Positions 18,370-27,744 of a stretch of 64,000 bases of DNA are shown piece by piece. Below the pieces are notes generated by a model. The model saw only the letters and a program-made list of their open reading frames with translations. It did not search any database and was not told where the DNA came from. Location of the stretch: assembly GCA_945863875.1 (NCBI GenBank), contig CAMBBS010000002.1:124001-188000 (forward strand). Reading direction: 5' to 3'. This DNA comes from Desulfopila aestuarii DSM 18488. GTDB taxonomy: Bacteria > Desulfobacterota > Desulfobulbia > Desulfobulbales > Desulfocapsaceae. Every line of letters begins with the position of its first letter. Positions within the stretch are counted from its first letter, which is position 1. Both the position numbers and the translations under genes were made by a program.

Positions 18370-20074
18370 GGCGGAGGTCATCAGGGCGAAACTCCAAGAG
18401 AGCATTATCGGCCTTGGCGAACGATCCATCCGGAAAAGCTATTATCCCGAGCTGCAGCAGCGTATCATCGAACTGGAACGGGCTAACGCAGAACTTTCCA
18501 ATGAAATTGCCGAGCGGGAAAAGAGTGAACAGGCCCTGCATAAAAAAGAAAACTACTTCCGCGCCCTGTTTGAAAATGCCGGTGATGCGATATTTATTGA
18601 AGACGAGATGCACCGCATTATCGATGTCAATACCCGGGCCTGCGAGTTGCTGAACTACCAGCGGGAAGAACTGCTGCGCATGCATATTCCCGATGTGCAT
18701 GCGGTTAAAAAAGATACTCAGAAAGTCGGCCCGATCAAAGAGGACCTGCTGCGCAGCCATGGGATACCTTTTGAAACTATTGACATAACCAAAGATGGGC
18801 GCTTTGTCCCGGTGGAAATTACCACGGTGAAGCTGACCACCATCGATGAGAATCTGGTTTTATCAATTGTCCGCGATATCACGGAACGTAAACTGGCCGA
18901 GGTAGAAAAAGAAAAACTGCAGTCCCAGCTCATCCAGTCCCAGAAAATTGAATCCGTCGGCCGACTGGCCGGCGGCGTGGCGCATGACTACAACAACATG
19001 CTTGGGGTCATTCTCGGCCATGCCGACCTGGCCCTGCTCAAGGCAAGGGAGACCCATCCCCTCCATGATCATCTCAAAGCAATACGCCATGCGGCGCGGC
19101 GGTCCGCCGAACTGACCCAGCAGTTGCTCGCCTTCGCCCGCCGCCAGGCCATAGCTCCGCAGATCATGAACCTGAATGCTGCCGTGACCACCACCCTGCA
19201 GATGCTGCAATTGCTCATCGGCGAAGACATTGCCCTGGACTGGCTGCCGGGAAGCGAGACATATCCGGTGAAGATCGATCCCAGTCAGTTTGATCAGCTG
19301 CTGATGAATCTGTGCATTAATGCCCGGGACGCCATCAGCGGCGCCGGGAGAATTTGTATCGAAACCCGGAAAACAGCCATAGACGAGGCCTACTGTGCGA
19401 CAAAATTATATTTCGTTCCCGGCGACTACGCTGTCCTCATCGTCAGTGATAACGGTATAGGCATGGATAGACAGACCCAGGCCAAAATCTTTGAACCCTT
19501 CTTCACGACCAAGAATTTAGGCAGGGGCACCGGTCTCGGCCTGGCCACGGTCTATGGCATCGTCAAGCAGAACAGCGGCTTCATCAACGTCTACAGTGAA
19601 CCAGGCCAGGGAACCACTTTCAGTATCTATCTCCCCCTCGCTGTCGGCTTGACTCTTGCGGATATAAAATCACCCGGCAGCACCATCGCAACAAATAACA
19701 CTGAGACCATTCTCATCGTCGAAGATGAGCAGAATCTGCTGCATATCTGTCAGACAATGCTGCTTGATCTGGGCTATAACGTGCTTGCCGCGGGTACGCC
19801 GGAGGCGGCTCTGCGCCTGGCGGCTGACCATAAGGACGGGATTGACCTGCTGCTGACCGATGTCGTCATGCCCGGGATGAACGGCCGTGAACTGCAAACC
19901 CAGATGCAAAAGAGCAATCCCGACGTAAAGTGCCTGTTCATGTCCGGCTATACGGCAAATGTCATCTCCCATCACGGGGTGCTCGATCAAGACGTGCATT
20001 TTATCCAGAAACCGTTCACCTTCAAGGAGATAAGCGGAAAAATCGTCGAGACCCTCAACAGGAAGGCGGCATAA
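18353..20074 (+). CDS. PAS hybrid sensor histidine kinase with C-terminal receiver
   Basis: This 573-residue protein has no transmembrane segment, so it is cytoplasmic. Residues 30-60 are coiled coil. A PAS domain (about 65-180) includes [15 protein letters not shown]. The H box is [12 protein letters not shown] with the phospho-accepting His, and the ATPase domain has an N box ([12 protein letters not shown]), G1 (DNGIGMD) and G2 ([15 protein letters not shown]). A receiver domain (about 450-570) has the phospho-acceptor in [13 protein letters not shown]. No DNA-binding output is attached, so phosphate may pass to an unlinked regulator. It overlaps the ErcA-like dehydrogenase by 17 bp and precedes a similar kinase. 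Confidence 0.92.
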   Translation: MKKPSEAEVIRAKLQESIIGLGERSIRKSYYPELQQRIIELERANAELSNEIAEREKSEQALHKKENYFRALFENAGDAIFIEDEMHRIIDVNTRACELLNYQREELLRMHIPDVHAVKKDTQKVGPIKEDLLRSHGIPFETIDITKDGRFVPVEITTVKLTTIDENLVLSIVRDITERKLAEVEKEKLQSQLIQSQKIESVGRLAGGVAHDYNNMLGVILGHADLALLKARETHPLHDHLKAIRHAARRSAELTQQLLAFARRQAIAPQIMNLNAAVTTTLQMLQLLIGEDIALDWLPGSETYPVKIDPSQFDQLLMNLCINARDAISGAGRICIETRKTAIDEAYCATKLYFVPGDYAVLIVSDNGIGMDRQTQAKIFEPFFTTKNLGRGTGLGLATVYGIVKQNSGFINVYSEPGQGTTFSIYLPLAVGLTLADIKSPGSTIATNNTETILIVEDEQNLLHICQTMLLDLGYNVLAAGTPEAALRLAADHKDGIDLLLTDVVMPGMNGRELQTQMQKSNPDVKCLFMSGYTANVISHHGVLDQDVHFIQKPFTFKEISGKIVETLNRKAA

Positions 20075-20281
20075 TCCGACAGGCTCCGAGGATCCCTGGT
20101 GAACGTTCTTCGTTGCTTGCTGTTGCTTTCGGCAAAAAAAACATCTTCCTCTACAAAAGATATTGATCTCCTCCCTATCACTCGTTAGGTTATAAGTATT
20201 CAGTACTTGTGTATCAACAGATACATCCTCGACGCCACGCATGCAGAGGAAAAAATCTTGCGGGAGATATCTCGGGAGAGC

Positions 20282-22039
20282 ATGACAATCGATAATGACC
20301 TGCCCACCAACAGGGACAAGAGTGAAATCCGCAGACAGGCTGAGGAAAAAATCCATAAAAAAATGGCGCGGACCTCGACGGATCTCCAGTCCATGTCGTC
20401 CGAAGACATAAATCGGCTGGTCTTTGAACTGCAGGTGTACCAGGCCGAGCTGGAGATACAGAACGAAGAACTGCGCCGGTCTGAAGAGGCCCTGAACAAA
20501 ACACGCGCCAGTTATTACGATCTTTACAATCAGGCGCCGGTGGGCTATGTCACCGTCACCAGAGAAGGTTTGATCCTCGAAGCCAACGCCACCGCCGCCG
20601 CTCTCGTGGAGGCCGACAAAAGAGATCTTGCCGGACAGCCGATCACCCGTTTTATTCTCCCGGCAGACCAGGACGTTTTCTACCATCATCGCAGAAAGCT
20701 CCTTGCAGCCGGGACACCCCAGGTCAGTGAGCTGCGCTTGCTGAAAAAAGATGGGGTGTCATTCTGGTCAGAACTGAGGTCCACCCTGGCGAAAGGGCAA
20801 GACGACTCGCCCGTATGGCGAATTGTCCTAAGTGATATCAACCGGCGCAAACAGATGGAAGAGACCAATGCGCAACTGAAGGCCCATCTGAATCAGGCGC
20901 AGAAAATGGAAGCCATCGGCACCCTGGCCGGCGGTATCGCCCATGATTTCAACAATATTCTTGGGGCCATTCTCGGCTACGCGGAACTGGCCCGGGAAGA
21001 CAGCCCACCGGAATCGACTGTTGCGCACGACCTGGAGCAGATTATTACAGCCGCAACCAGGGCCCGGGATCTGGTCATCCAGATACTCGCCTTCAGCCGT
21101 CAGACGGAAACCGAAAGCGTCCCGCTCGAACCGGCACATATCGTCCGGGAAATACTCAAACTGCTTCGCTCCATCCTGCCGACCGGCATTGACATCCAGC
21201 CAGATATCGATGACGAGACGGATTTAATTGTTGCCGATCCGACGCATATTCATCAGATACTCATGAACCTTTGCACCAACGCCTTTCATGCCATGGAGGC
21301 AAGCGGCGGCACCCTGTTTATTTCCCTGCGCGGGACGGTGCTCGGCAAAGAAGATCTGCTCGAGGTGTCAAACGTTGGGCCGGGAAATTTCATGCAGTTA
21401 TCCATCGGAGACACCGGTCCGGGCATTCCACCGGAAATACAGGATAAAATATTTGATCCGTACTTCACCACCAAAGCAGTCGGCAAGGGGACCGGCATGG
21501 GTCTGGCCATTGCCCATGGCATCGTGCAGAGTTACGGTGGTTTCATACGGTTGCACAGCACGCCGGGCAAGGGCACAGTCTTCCATATCTTCCTCCCGAC
21601 GGTCACGGAACATACCCTGCAGAAAGCCGATTCCATCGAGCTACCCTCTGCCGGCGGTGAACGAATCCTTTTTGTCGACGACGAAAAAATGCTGGTCAAG
21701 ATGGCCGAGACCATGCTGGAACGGATGGGCTACAGCGTGACGGCGCGCACGAGCAGTCTTGAGGCGCTGACCACTTTCCAGAATCAACCCAATGCCTTCG
21801 ATCTGGTCATTACCGATTATTCCATGCCGGCCATGACCGGTATGGATCTTGCCCGGCGCATGCTGCAGATTCGGCCGCAGCTGCCGATCATTCTCTGCAC
21901 CGGATTCAGCTCGACTATTTCCGAGGAAAAGGCCAGAGCTGCCGGTATCAAAGGCTTTGCCATGAAACCTGTGGCGATGAAAGAACTTTCAGCCTTGATT
22001 TGCAAAGTTCTCAATAAGAAAAATAAGGTTCTCCGCTAA
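20282..22039 (+). CDS. Second PAS hybrid sensor histidine kinase with C-terminal receiver
   Basis: This protein has the same architecture as the preceding kinase: an N-terminal helical region, PAS domain ([15 protein letters not shown] onward, with PAC end), H box [13 protein letters not shown] box [12 protein letters not shown]1 DTGPGIP, G2 [14 protein letters not shown] and a receiver with [12 protein letters not shown]. It is cytoplasmic. I chose the ATG at 20282 (585 residues) because GGGAGAG lies just upstream. The frame stays open to a TTG at 20207 that lacks a ribosome-binding site. It lies about 200 bp after the first kinase. The two may be diverged tandem copies that form a sensory relay. 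Confidence 0.9.
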   Translation: MTIDNDLPTNRDKSEIRRQAEEKIHKKMARTSTDLQSMSSEDINRLVFELQVYQAELEIQNEELRRSEEALNKTRASYYDLYNQAPVGYVTVTREGLILEANATAAALVEADKRDLAGQPITRFILPADQDVFYHHRRKLLAAGTPQVSELRLLKKDGVSFWSELRSTLAKGQDDSPVWRIVLSDINRRKQMEETNAQLKAHLNQAQKMEAIGTLAGGIAHDFNNILGAILGYAELAREDSPPESTVAHDLEQIITAATRARDLVIQILAFSRQTETESVPLEPAHIVREILKLLRSILPTGIDIQPDIDDETDLIVADPTHIHQILMNLCTNAFHAMEASGGTLFISLRGTVLGKEDLLEVSNVGPGNFMQLSIGDTGPGIPPEIQDKIFDPYFTTKAVGKGTGMGLAIAHGIVQSYGGFIRLHSTPGKGTVFHIFLPTVTEHTLQKADSIELPSAGGERILFVDDEKMLVKMAETMLERMGYSVTARTSSLEALTTFQNQPNAFDLVITDYSMPAMTGMDLARRMLQIRPQLPIILCTGFSSTISEEKARAAGIKGFAMKPVAMKELSALICKVLNKKNKVLR

Positions 22040-22047
22040 AAAAACCG

Positions 22048-23349
22048 ATGACGATTGTTTCCCACGACACCACCCCGTCCATGGCAGCCGGCCTCTTCGT
22101 CTGGGGGTTTGGCGCCGTTTTCTATCTCCTTGGTTTTTTTCATCGGGTCGCCCCGGCGGTGATCACCGGCGAACTGATGCGCGATTTTCAGATCAGCGCC
22201 GCCGCCCTGGGCAATCTTTCGGCATTTTATTTTTACAGCTATGTGGCCATGCAGATCCCCACCGGGATTCTTGCCGACCGTTGGGGACCGCGGCGGCTCC
22301 TTACCCTGGGGGCTCTGGTGGCGGCCATGGGTGCGGTCATGTTTGCCTGGGCGCCAAGCCTTGCCTGGGCTGCCGCCGGGCGTCTGCTCATCGGCGGCTC
22401 GGTGGCGGTTGCCTTCGTCTGTCTGTTAAAACTGGCGGCAAGCTGGTTTTCGCCACAGCGCTTTGCCATGGTGACCGGACTTGCGCTTTTTTGCGGTATC
22501 ATCGGGGCGGTCTTTGCCGGTACGCCGTTGCGCATCTTTGTCGATCAGTTCGGCTGGAGAAACGTGATGCTCTTCTCCGCGGCCACGACCGTTCTTATCG
22601 GCGCGGGCACCTGGCTGTTCGTCCGGGATTACCCCGAAGAAAAAGGCTACCGCGATTTCATACCGCTGCCTTCCCATCCTGCCGCAAAAAAAGATTCAGG
22701 CATCATCGCCGATGTCCTTCATGTCTTTACCTACCGCAACATTGTTCTTCTTTTTGTTATTCCCGGCGGCATTGTCGGTTGCGTGCTCACCTTTTCAGGC
22801 CTGTGGGGCGTCCCCTACCTGACCACCCTGCATGGTGTTTCCCCGACCGCTGCCGCCACACTGACGTCGGCCCTGCTGGTTGCCTGGGCTGTCGGCGGTC
22901 CATTTTTCGGCTGGCTGTCCGACAGGCTGCGCAACCGGAAAAAGCTCTATCTCATAGGCTGTGCCATTTCAGTGAGCGGCTGGGCGGCGCTTATACTGGT
23001 GCGGGATATTTCTCTCAGTATGCTCATTCCACTTTTAGTGATAACCGGTTTTTCTTCCGGGTGTATGATCATCAGCTTTGCCTTTGCCAAGGAATCGGTG
23101 CCGACGCATCTGGCGGGAACCGTCTCCGGGGTGATCAACATGGGGGTCATGGCCGGACCAATGATCCTTCAACCGGCCGTCGGCTGGGTTCTCGATCGCA
23201 TGTGGACCGGGGACATGGTCATGGACGTCAGGATGTATGATGTGGTCGCCTACCGCAGCGGTTTTGGCTTGATGCTCCTCTGGATTACCGCATCCTTTTT
23301 CCTGCTTTTCTTTACCCGGGACACCGGCTGTCGCCAGAGGGTGGCATGA
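22048..23349 (+). CDS. Major facilitator superfamily transporter
   Basis: The 433-residue inner-membrane protein has about 12 hydrophobic segments in two halves. The MFS loop 2-3 signature reads GILADRWGPRR (about residues 74-84) and its repeat in the second half is GWLSDRLRNRKK. The first helix includes GFGAVFYLLGFFHRVAPAVI, a form common in organic-anion or sugar-phosphate type carriers. The substrate is unknown. It starts 8 bp after the second kinase gene, so it may be co-transcribed with the dehydrogenase-kinase operon. It is convergent with the LysR gene, with a 14-bp gap and no clear terminator. Confidence 0.88.
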   Translation: MTIVSHDTTPSMAAGLFVWGFGAVFYLLGFFHRVAPAVITGELMRDFQISAAALGNLSAFYFYSYVAMQIPTGILADRWGPRRLLTLGALVAAMGAVMFAWAPSLAWAAAGRLLIGGSVAVAFVCLLKLAASWFSPQRFAMVTGLALFCGIIGAVFAGTPLRIFVDQFGWRNVMLFSAATTVLIGAGTWLFVRDYPEEKGYRDFIPLPSHPAAKKDSGIIADVLHVFTYRNIVLLFVIPGGIVGCVLTFSGLWGVPYLTTLHGVSPTAAATLTSALLVAWAVGGPFFGWLSDRLRNRKKLYLIGCAISVSGWAALILVRDISLSMLIPLLVITGFSSGCMIISFAFAKESVPTHLAGTVSGVINMGVMAGPMILQPAVGWVLDRMWTGDMVMDVRMYDVVAYRSGFGLMLLWITASFFLLFFTRDTGCRQRVA

Positions 23350-23363
23350 AGGGGCAGACCGTG

Positions 23364-24272
23364 TCAAAGCTCGGTCTGGGGAATCTCGGTCAGGATGCAT
23401 GCAGCACCATCCATCTCGGCCACGATAAAGTCAATGGTCACCCGGACCCGGGCAATCTGCCTTGCATCAGGATTAACCTGCAGCCAGAAGGTTCGTTCGG
23501 CACTGACCCGAGGCAGTACCGGGACAAGGGTTGGTTCGCAACAGGCCATAAAATAAGGCAGAACGCCAATGCCGTTGTCGGCGAGGATGGCCATCTTCTG
23601 GCCGACGAGGGTGGAACTCCTGAATTGAGGCCGCACCCCTGGATGGAACTCGTTGATGAAATTCAAGTCCTGATCATAGAGCAGATCATCGATATATCCG
23701 ATGGTCCTGTGTCGGCGCAGATCTTCCCTGCTCTCTATCGGCGCACGTTCTTCGAGATATTTTTTCGTGGCAAACAGGCCGAATTTATAGTTGGCCAGCC
23801 GCCTGACGATAACATTGCCCGCCGCCGGTTTTCTCACGGTAATTAAAATATCGATCTCCCGCCTGGCCAGACTGTAATACATCGGCACGGCAATGAGTTC
23901 GACCTCAAGGGTCGGGTGCATGCGTTGCAATACGCTGAAGCGCGGGGCGAGAAAGCAGGTTCCGAAGCCATCCGGGGCACCGATGCGAATGGCCCCGGAA
24001 AGCTGGTTGTTCCTTCCTGAAACATCTTCCTCAAGACGAATCACCGTTGTTTCCAGCTGCTCGGCATAGGGGAGCAGCTTTTCTCCCGCCGGCGTAAGGC
24101 GGCAGCCCCTTTCCGTGCGGGTAAAAAGCTGGGTCTGCAGGGAGGCCTCGAGTGCCGACAGCCGCCTGGAGACCGTGCTGTGGGTGACTTTCAGCTCACT
24201 GCCCGCAGCAACGAAAGACTGTGTCCGGCAGAGCACGAGGAAAAAGCGCATATCATCCCAGTTCAGTTTCAT
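23364..24272 (-). CDS. LysR-family transcriptional regulator
   Basis: Residues 1-60 form a winged helix-turn-helix (DDMRFFLVLCRTQSFVAAG, then THSTVSRRLSALE). Residues 90-300 are the periplasmic-binding-protein-like effector domain, starting after SGAIRIGAPDGFGT. The ATG at 24272 is chosen because the family begins MKLNWDDM and AGGG lies upstream; the frame extends to 24323 without support. The form with WDDMRFFL is typical of small AraC-independent LysR regulators that act locally. Its likely targets are the small divergent open frame at 24460 or itself. The effector is unknown. Confidence 0.9.
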   Translation of the reverse strand: MKLNWDDMRFFLVLCRTQSFVAAGSELKVTHSTVSRRLSALEASLQTQLFTRTERGCRLTPAGEKLLPYAEQLETTVIRLEEDVSGRNNQLSGAIRIGAPDGFGTCFLAPRFSVLQRMHPTLEVELIAVPMYYSLARREIDILITVRKPAAGNVIVRRLANYKFGLFATKKYLEERAPIESREDLRRHRTIGYIDDLLYDQDLNFINEFHPGVRPQFRSSTLVGQKMAILADNGIGVLPYFMACCEPTLVPVLPRVSAERTFWLQVNPDARQIARVRVTIDFIVAEMDGAACILTEIPQTEL

Positions 24273-24459
24273 TATTTTTTCCCTGGTGATTGTAACCTTG
24301 GCCCACAGCCCGTTTCCCACCACGGCTAATGATCATTCATGCACAACTGATGGGTATTATTACGCGTAGACTGTTCGTTATTATATGCTCTAATAGAAGG
24401 GAGGGAAAGATACATGCCGTAACCGTTCACGGAAAAATCCCAACCACAGGAGATACCAT

Positions 24460-24666
24460 ATGAAAACGCACGTTGATAACAGCTTGGCAGCGCAAGGGGA
24501 ATACGTAGCACTGGAGAAGTTACTGGAACAGGGTCGACAATTGCACACCGCGGCGGTCTTTGCCCTCTGTGCCGGCATATTCAGGCGACTGACCTGCCGC
24601 TCACTTTTTCAAAAACCAGGGTTCCCGGCCACCGGTAAGGATCTCCGCACCGCCGGCAGTGACTAG
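24460..24666 (+). CDS. Possible small hypothetical protein, divergent from the LysR gene
   Basis: This 68-codon frame has a well-placed AGGAG upstream of its ATG. It encodes a helical segment (LAAQGEYVALEKLLEQGRQL at residues 10-29) followed by a Cys-containing hydrophobic stretch. The last 66 bp run antisense into the end of the methionine aminopeptidase gene, so the C-terminal third may be out-of-gene sequence. It resembles no family I know. If it is not a gene, positions 24273-24600 hold only a LysR-side promoter region with nothing else recognised. Confidence 0.3.
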   Translation: MKTHVDNSLAAQGEYVALEKLLEQGRQLHTAAVFALCAGIFRRLTCRSLFQKPGFPATGKDLRTAGSD

Positions 24667-25602
24667 CAGCGTATGCTCGAACTGGGCGCTTCTGGCCAGG
24701 TCGCAGGTTACCGCCGTCCAGTTATCGGGCCAGATGACGCATTCCGCACGTCCGGCATTGATCATCGGCTCGATGGTGAAGGTCATGCCCTCTTCAAGAA
24801 TCGTTTTATTATTCGGCTCATAAAAATGGGCCACATAGGGCAACATATGAAACGATTCGCCGATGCCATGGCCGGTAAATATACGGACGATGCCGTAACC
24901 ATGTCGCTGGACATGTTCTTCAATAACCTGCCCGATGGTATTGAGCTTCTGCCCCGGCCTGACCACATCGATGGCCTTCATCAAACACTCCCAGGTTACC
25001 TGCACCAGCCTTTTCGATTCTTCATCGACTTCCCCGACAAAAACGGTCTCGGAACAGTCGCCATGCATGCCATGGACATAGACGGTTACATCGCAGTTGA
25101 TGATATCACCCTCGGCCAGCTCCCTGCTGTCGGGGATACCGTGGACCACCACCTCGTTGACCGAGGTGCAGATGGATTTCGGGAAACCCATATAATTTAA
25201 AGGGCTGGGATAGGCGCCAAGTTCGATGGTCCGCATGTGGGCGATCCGGTCAAGGGCATCGGTGGCGATGCCGGGTCGGACCTCGGCAAGGACCGTATCC
25301 AGTACATCGCGGGCAATTTTTCCCGCCTGGCGCATCCGTTCGATCTGCTCGGCGCTGCCCTTTTTGCAGGAAACCTTGCCAGGGGCGGGAACCCCGCTGA
25401 CGGCATATTCAGGCAGGCTGATATGCTCCGGCACAGTTCTGCGTGGACTTATCCTGCCGGGTGAGACCGTGGCTTCGCCGCCTCTTTTTTTCGGCATACC
25501 GGGGGGAGCGGTTTCTCCAAGCTCATCGGAAAGCAGATGACACTTCTTATACTTACTGCCGCTGCCGCACCAGCAGGGATCATTTCTCTTTGGTAATTTC
25601 AT
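24601..25602 (-). CDS. map: Methionine aminopeptidase type I with N-terminal SEC-C zinc motif
   Basis: The enzyme removes the initiator methionine from nascent proteins. Residues 1-22 carry a SEC-C zinc motif (PCWCGSGSKYKKCH), also found at the end of SecA, which probably binds the ribosome or a partner. The catalytic domain (about 80-333) has a YMGFPKSICTSVNEVVVHG segment with the substrate His. The metal ligands are D and D in DIINCDVTVYVHGMHGD, the His of GHGIGESFHMLP, and the glutamates of TFTIEPMIN and near the C-terminus (FEHTLLVT). A linker rich in Gly and Pro joins the two parts. GGGAG precedes the ATG. The 333-residue length exceeds the usual 260 because of the extension. Confidence 0.94.
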   Translation of the reverse strand: MKLPKRNDPCWCGSGSKYKKCHLLSDELGETAPPGMPKKRGGEATVSPGRISPRRTVPEHISLPEYAVSGVPAPGKVSCKKGSAEQIERMRQAGKIARDVLDTVLAEVRPGIATDALDRIAHMRTIELGAYPSPLNYMGFPKSICTSVNEVVVHGIPDSRELAEGDIINCDVTVYVHGMHGDCSETVFVGEVDEESKRLVQVTWECLMKAIDVVRPGQKLNTIGQVIEEHVQRHGYGIVRIFTGHGIGESFHMLPYVAHFYEPNNKTILEEGMTFTIEPMINAGRAECVIWPDNWTAVTCDLARSAQFEHTLLVTAGGAEILTGGREPWFLKK

Positions 25603-25762
25603 TTTTTCTCCCTTGTCCGGTCTGTTTTACAACTGAACACTTGGAAATCCAAGGAAAAACAACTACCCTATGTGAGAGCGCCACAATGAATACGTCGTCC
25701 TCCAACATGGTATCTCATCCCCTTTTCTTTTTTGGGATGTAAATCTCGCACAGAACAGACAG

Positions 25763-27127
25763 ATGGTACAAATTAACCGATCGGAACTGCAGGCAAAAAT
25801 TCAGGAAGACCCCTTCCCTTTCGGATCCCAGGTCTTTCTTTTTTTCGGCGAACGTTTTCTCTGTAAGGAGGCCGCCGATCTGCTGCAGAATAGTCTCCTG
25901 GCCCAGCAGGCCGGCGCTGTACACAGCCTCGACGGCGACACGGAAGACCCGGCCCAGACCCTGGCCAGACTGATGAGCTTCAGCCTGCTCCCGGGCCGAC
26001 AGCTCTACCGGGTCGCAAACAGCCGGATTTTTCATAGTAAAACCGTCGCCTCGGACATATGGCAGAAGGCGGCCCAGGCCTTCCAGGCCGGCCGTCCCGG
26101 CCCGGCCCTCCGTCACCTCCAGGCCATGGCCCAGGCGGTTGAGCTGAAAATCGACGGCCCCAGTCCACTCTCGGAAATAACCGGGAAGGAATGGAAAAAG
26201 ATATTCGCCTTTGACAAGCCGGACGAAAGCCTTGCCTGGGCCGACGTGCTCCTCAGTCAAGCCCAGGGGCCGGCCAAGGTCAACACAGCCAACCTGGTCG
26301 ACCGTTATCTTGAGGCATTCGACAAAGGACTCCCCGGCGGCAACATTCTTCTATTAACCGCGGAGACAGTGGACAAGCGCCAGCGATTGTTCACCTATCT
26401 CAAGAAAAACGGTATCATTGTCGACTGTTCCGTCGCCTCCGGCGCCAATGCCTCCGCGCAAAATGAACAAAAGGCCGTGCTGAAAGAGGTCATGCAGAAG
26501 ACCCTCAGGGAATTCAATAAAAGAATAGATCCCCGGGCAGTGGAAATATTTTTTGAGCGGGTGGGTTTTCATCCGGTGGCCGTTGTCACGGAAACAGAAA
26601 AACTGGCCCATTTTGTCGGTGACCGGCCGGTGATCACCTGCGATGACCTGGAAGAAATGGTCGCCCGCAACCGGGAAGACGCCCTGTATGAATTGACCGA
26701 TGCCTTCAGTAAGCGGCAGGTAAGCAGAACCCTGATAATTTTGTCGCGCCTGCTGGAACAAGGGTTCCACAGCCTGGCCATCCTCGCCACCATGCGCAAT
26801 TTTCTCAAAAAACAATTGATCTATCGCTCTCTGCAGATGCGCCCCACCCCGGCCTGGCGACGTGGCATGAATGCCAAGGAATTCCAGAACAGCTACCTGC
26901 CGGACCTTAAGCTCCAGGGGGAATGGAGTGATATGCTCCAGGGCCACCCATACGCCCTGTTCATGAGTTTCACCAAGGCATCGGAATATTCCTGTTCGGG
27001 GCTGAGACGATGGCTGGCCATGCTCCTCGAGGCGGAATTTCGCCTGAAGGGCTCGCCTTTGCCGGCACAACTCATCCTTGAAGAACTTTTCCTGGCAATG
27101 CTCCAGGGGGCACCAAAATTTTCCTGA
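25763..27127 (+). CDS. holA: DNA polymerase III delta subunit
   Basis: The delta subunit is the wrench of the clamp loader that opens the beta sliding clamp. The 454-residue protein starts with a sheet-forming segment, FGSQVFLFFGERFLCKEAAD. The middle domain has ILLLTAETVDKRQRLFTYLKK and PRAVEIFFERVGFHPVAVVTE. The C-terminal collar helices include AILATMRNFLKKQLIYRSLQ. It is longer than the usual 340 residues, with an insert of about 70-100 residues in the first domain (about 75-160). No Walker A motif is present, as expected. The ribosome-binding site is weak. It is divergent from the aminopeptidase gene. Confidence 0.8.
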   Translation: MVQINRSELQAKIQEDPFPFGSQVFLFFGERFLCKEAADLLQNSLLAQQAGAVHSLDGDTEDPAQTLARLMSFSLLPGRQLYRVANSRIFHSKTVASDIWQKAAQAFQAGRPGPALRHLQAMAQAVELKIDGPSPLSEITGKEWKKIFAFDKPDESLAWADVLLSQAQGPAKVNTANLVDRYLEAFDKGLPGGNILLLTAETVDKRQRLFTYLKKNGIIVDCSVASGANASAQNEQKAVLKEVMQKTLREFNKRIDPRAVEIFFERVGFHPVAVVTETEKLAHFVGDRPVITCDDLEEMVARNREDALYELTDAFSKRQVSRTLIILSRLLEQGFHSLAILATMRNFLKKQLIYRSLQMRPTPAWRRGMNAKEFQNSYLPDLKLQGEWSDMLQGHPYALFMSFTKASEYSCSGLRRWLAMLLEAEFRLKGSPLPAQLILEELFLAMLQGAPKFS

Positions 27128-27210
27128 GACGCAGTTTTGTGGTATATTGAAAATGCGCCGAGAGTTATTATCGTAAGTGGTGTTTGATGATCCTGTCGTC
27201 ATGGGCAGTG

Positions 27211-27298
27211 GATTCCGGGCCAGGCCCCGGAATGACGGCAGGTCAACCATAATTTGTCGGTCGGCAGGAATGGGCAAGGGCCAGGCCGGGAACGACGG
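27211..27298. repeat. Two degenerate copies of a short palindromic intergenic repeat
   Basis: GGGCCAGGCCCCGGAATGACGG at 27217-27238 and a related GGGCCAGGCCGGGAACGACGG at 27278-27298 share a 61-bp spacing. The first lies in a hairpin (TTCCGGG 27213-27219 with CCCGGAA 27226-27232). The pattern resembles the common bacterial GTCATTCC..GGAATGAC class of intergenic repeats. It lies in the 261-bp gap between holA and clpS, which otherwise shows no gene. Confidence 0.5.
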
Positions 27299-27388
27299 AT
27301 GGCACCAGGTAACGATGCAGTCCCCAAGCTACCGATCGGTTCCTAACAGAACAAAACAATTAACGTTTTTATTATTTATTGCAGAACC

Positions 27389-27703
27389 ATGGCAGAGAGC
27401 AAACGACGAAGAGAAGGATCGGTAGTTACCAAAGATACCATTGAGACAAAAGAACCGCGACTCTACAAAGTATTGATGCACAATGACGACTATACTTCCA
27501 TGGAATTTGTCATTGCCATCCTTGAAACCGTTTTTCACAAGTCGCCCCATGACGCAACAAAAATAATGCTTAATGTCCATAACGAAGGTGTAGGAATCGC
27601 TGGCGTCTATACCCGGGAAATCTGCGAAACAAAGATCTCGGTGGTGCACCAGCTGGCGAAGAAAAACGAGTTTCCACTCCGCTGTTCAATGGAAACAGTC
27701 TAA
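27389..27703 (+). CDS. clpS: ATP-dependent Clp protease adaptor ClpS
   Basis: ClpS binds substrates with N-end-rule residues and delivers them to ClpA. The 104-residue protein has a variable basic N-terminus. The adaptor core begins LYKVLMHNDDYTSMEFVI (about residues 25-42), with the conserved HNDDYT loop that forms the hydrophobic pocket. The His of VHNEG and the ISVVHQLA strand follow, as does the C-terminal FPLRCSMET. It is encoded 41 bp upstream of clpA, the usual pairing. No clear Shine-Dalgarno sequence is visible before the ATG. Confidence 0.96.
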   Translation: MAESKRRREGSVVTKDTIETKEPRLYKVLMHNDDYTSMEFVIAILETVFHKSPHDATKIMLNVHNEGVGIAGVYTREICETKISVVHQLAKKNEFPLRCSMETV

Positions 27704-27744
27704 CAGGCGAAAGTACCCCTTTCACCCAACAAAGTGCGAGAATT

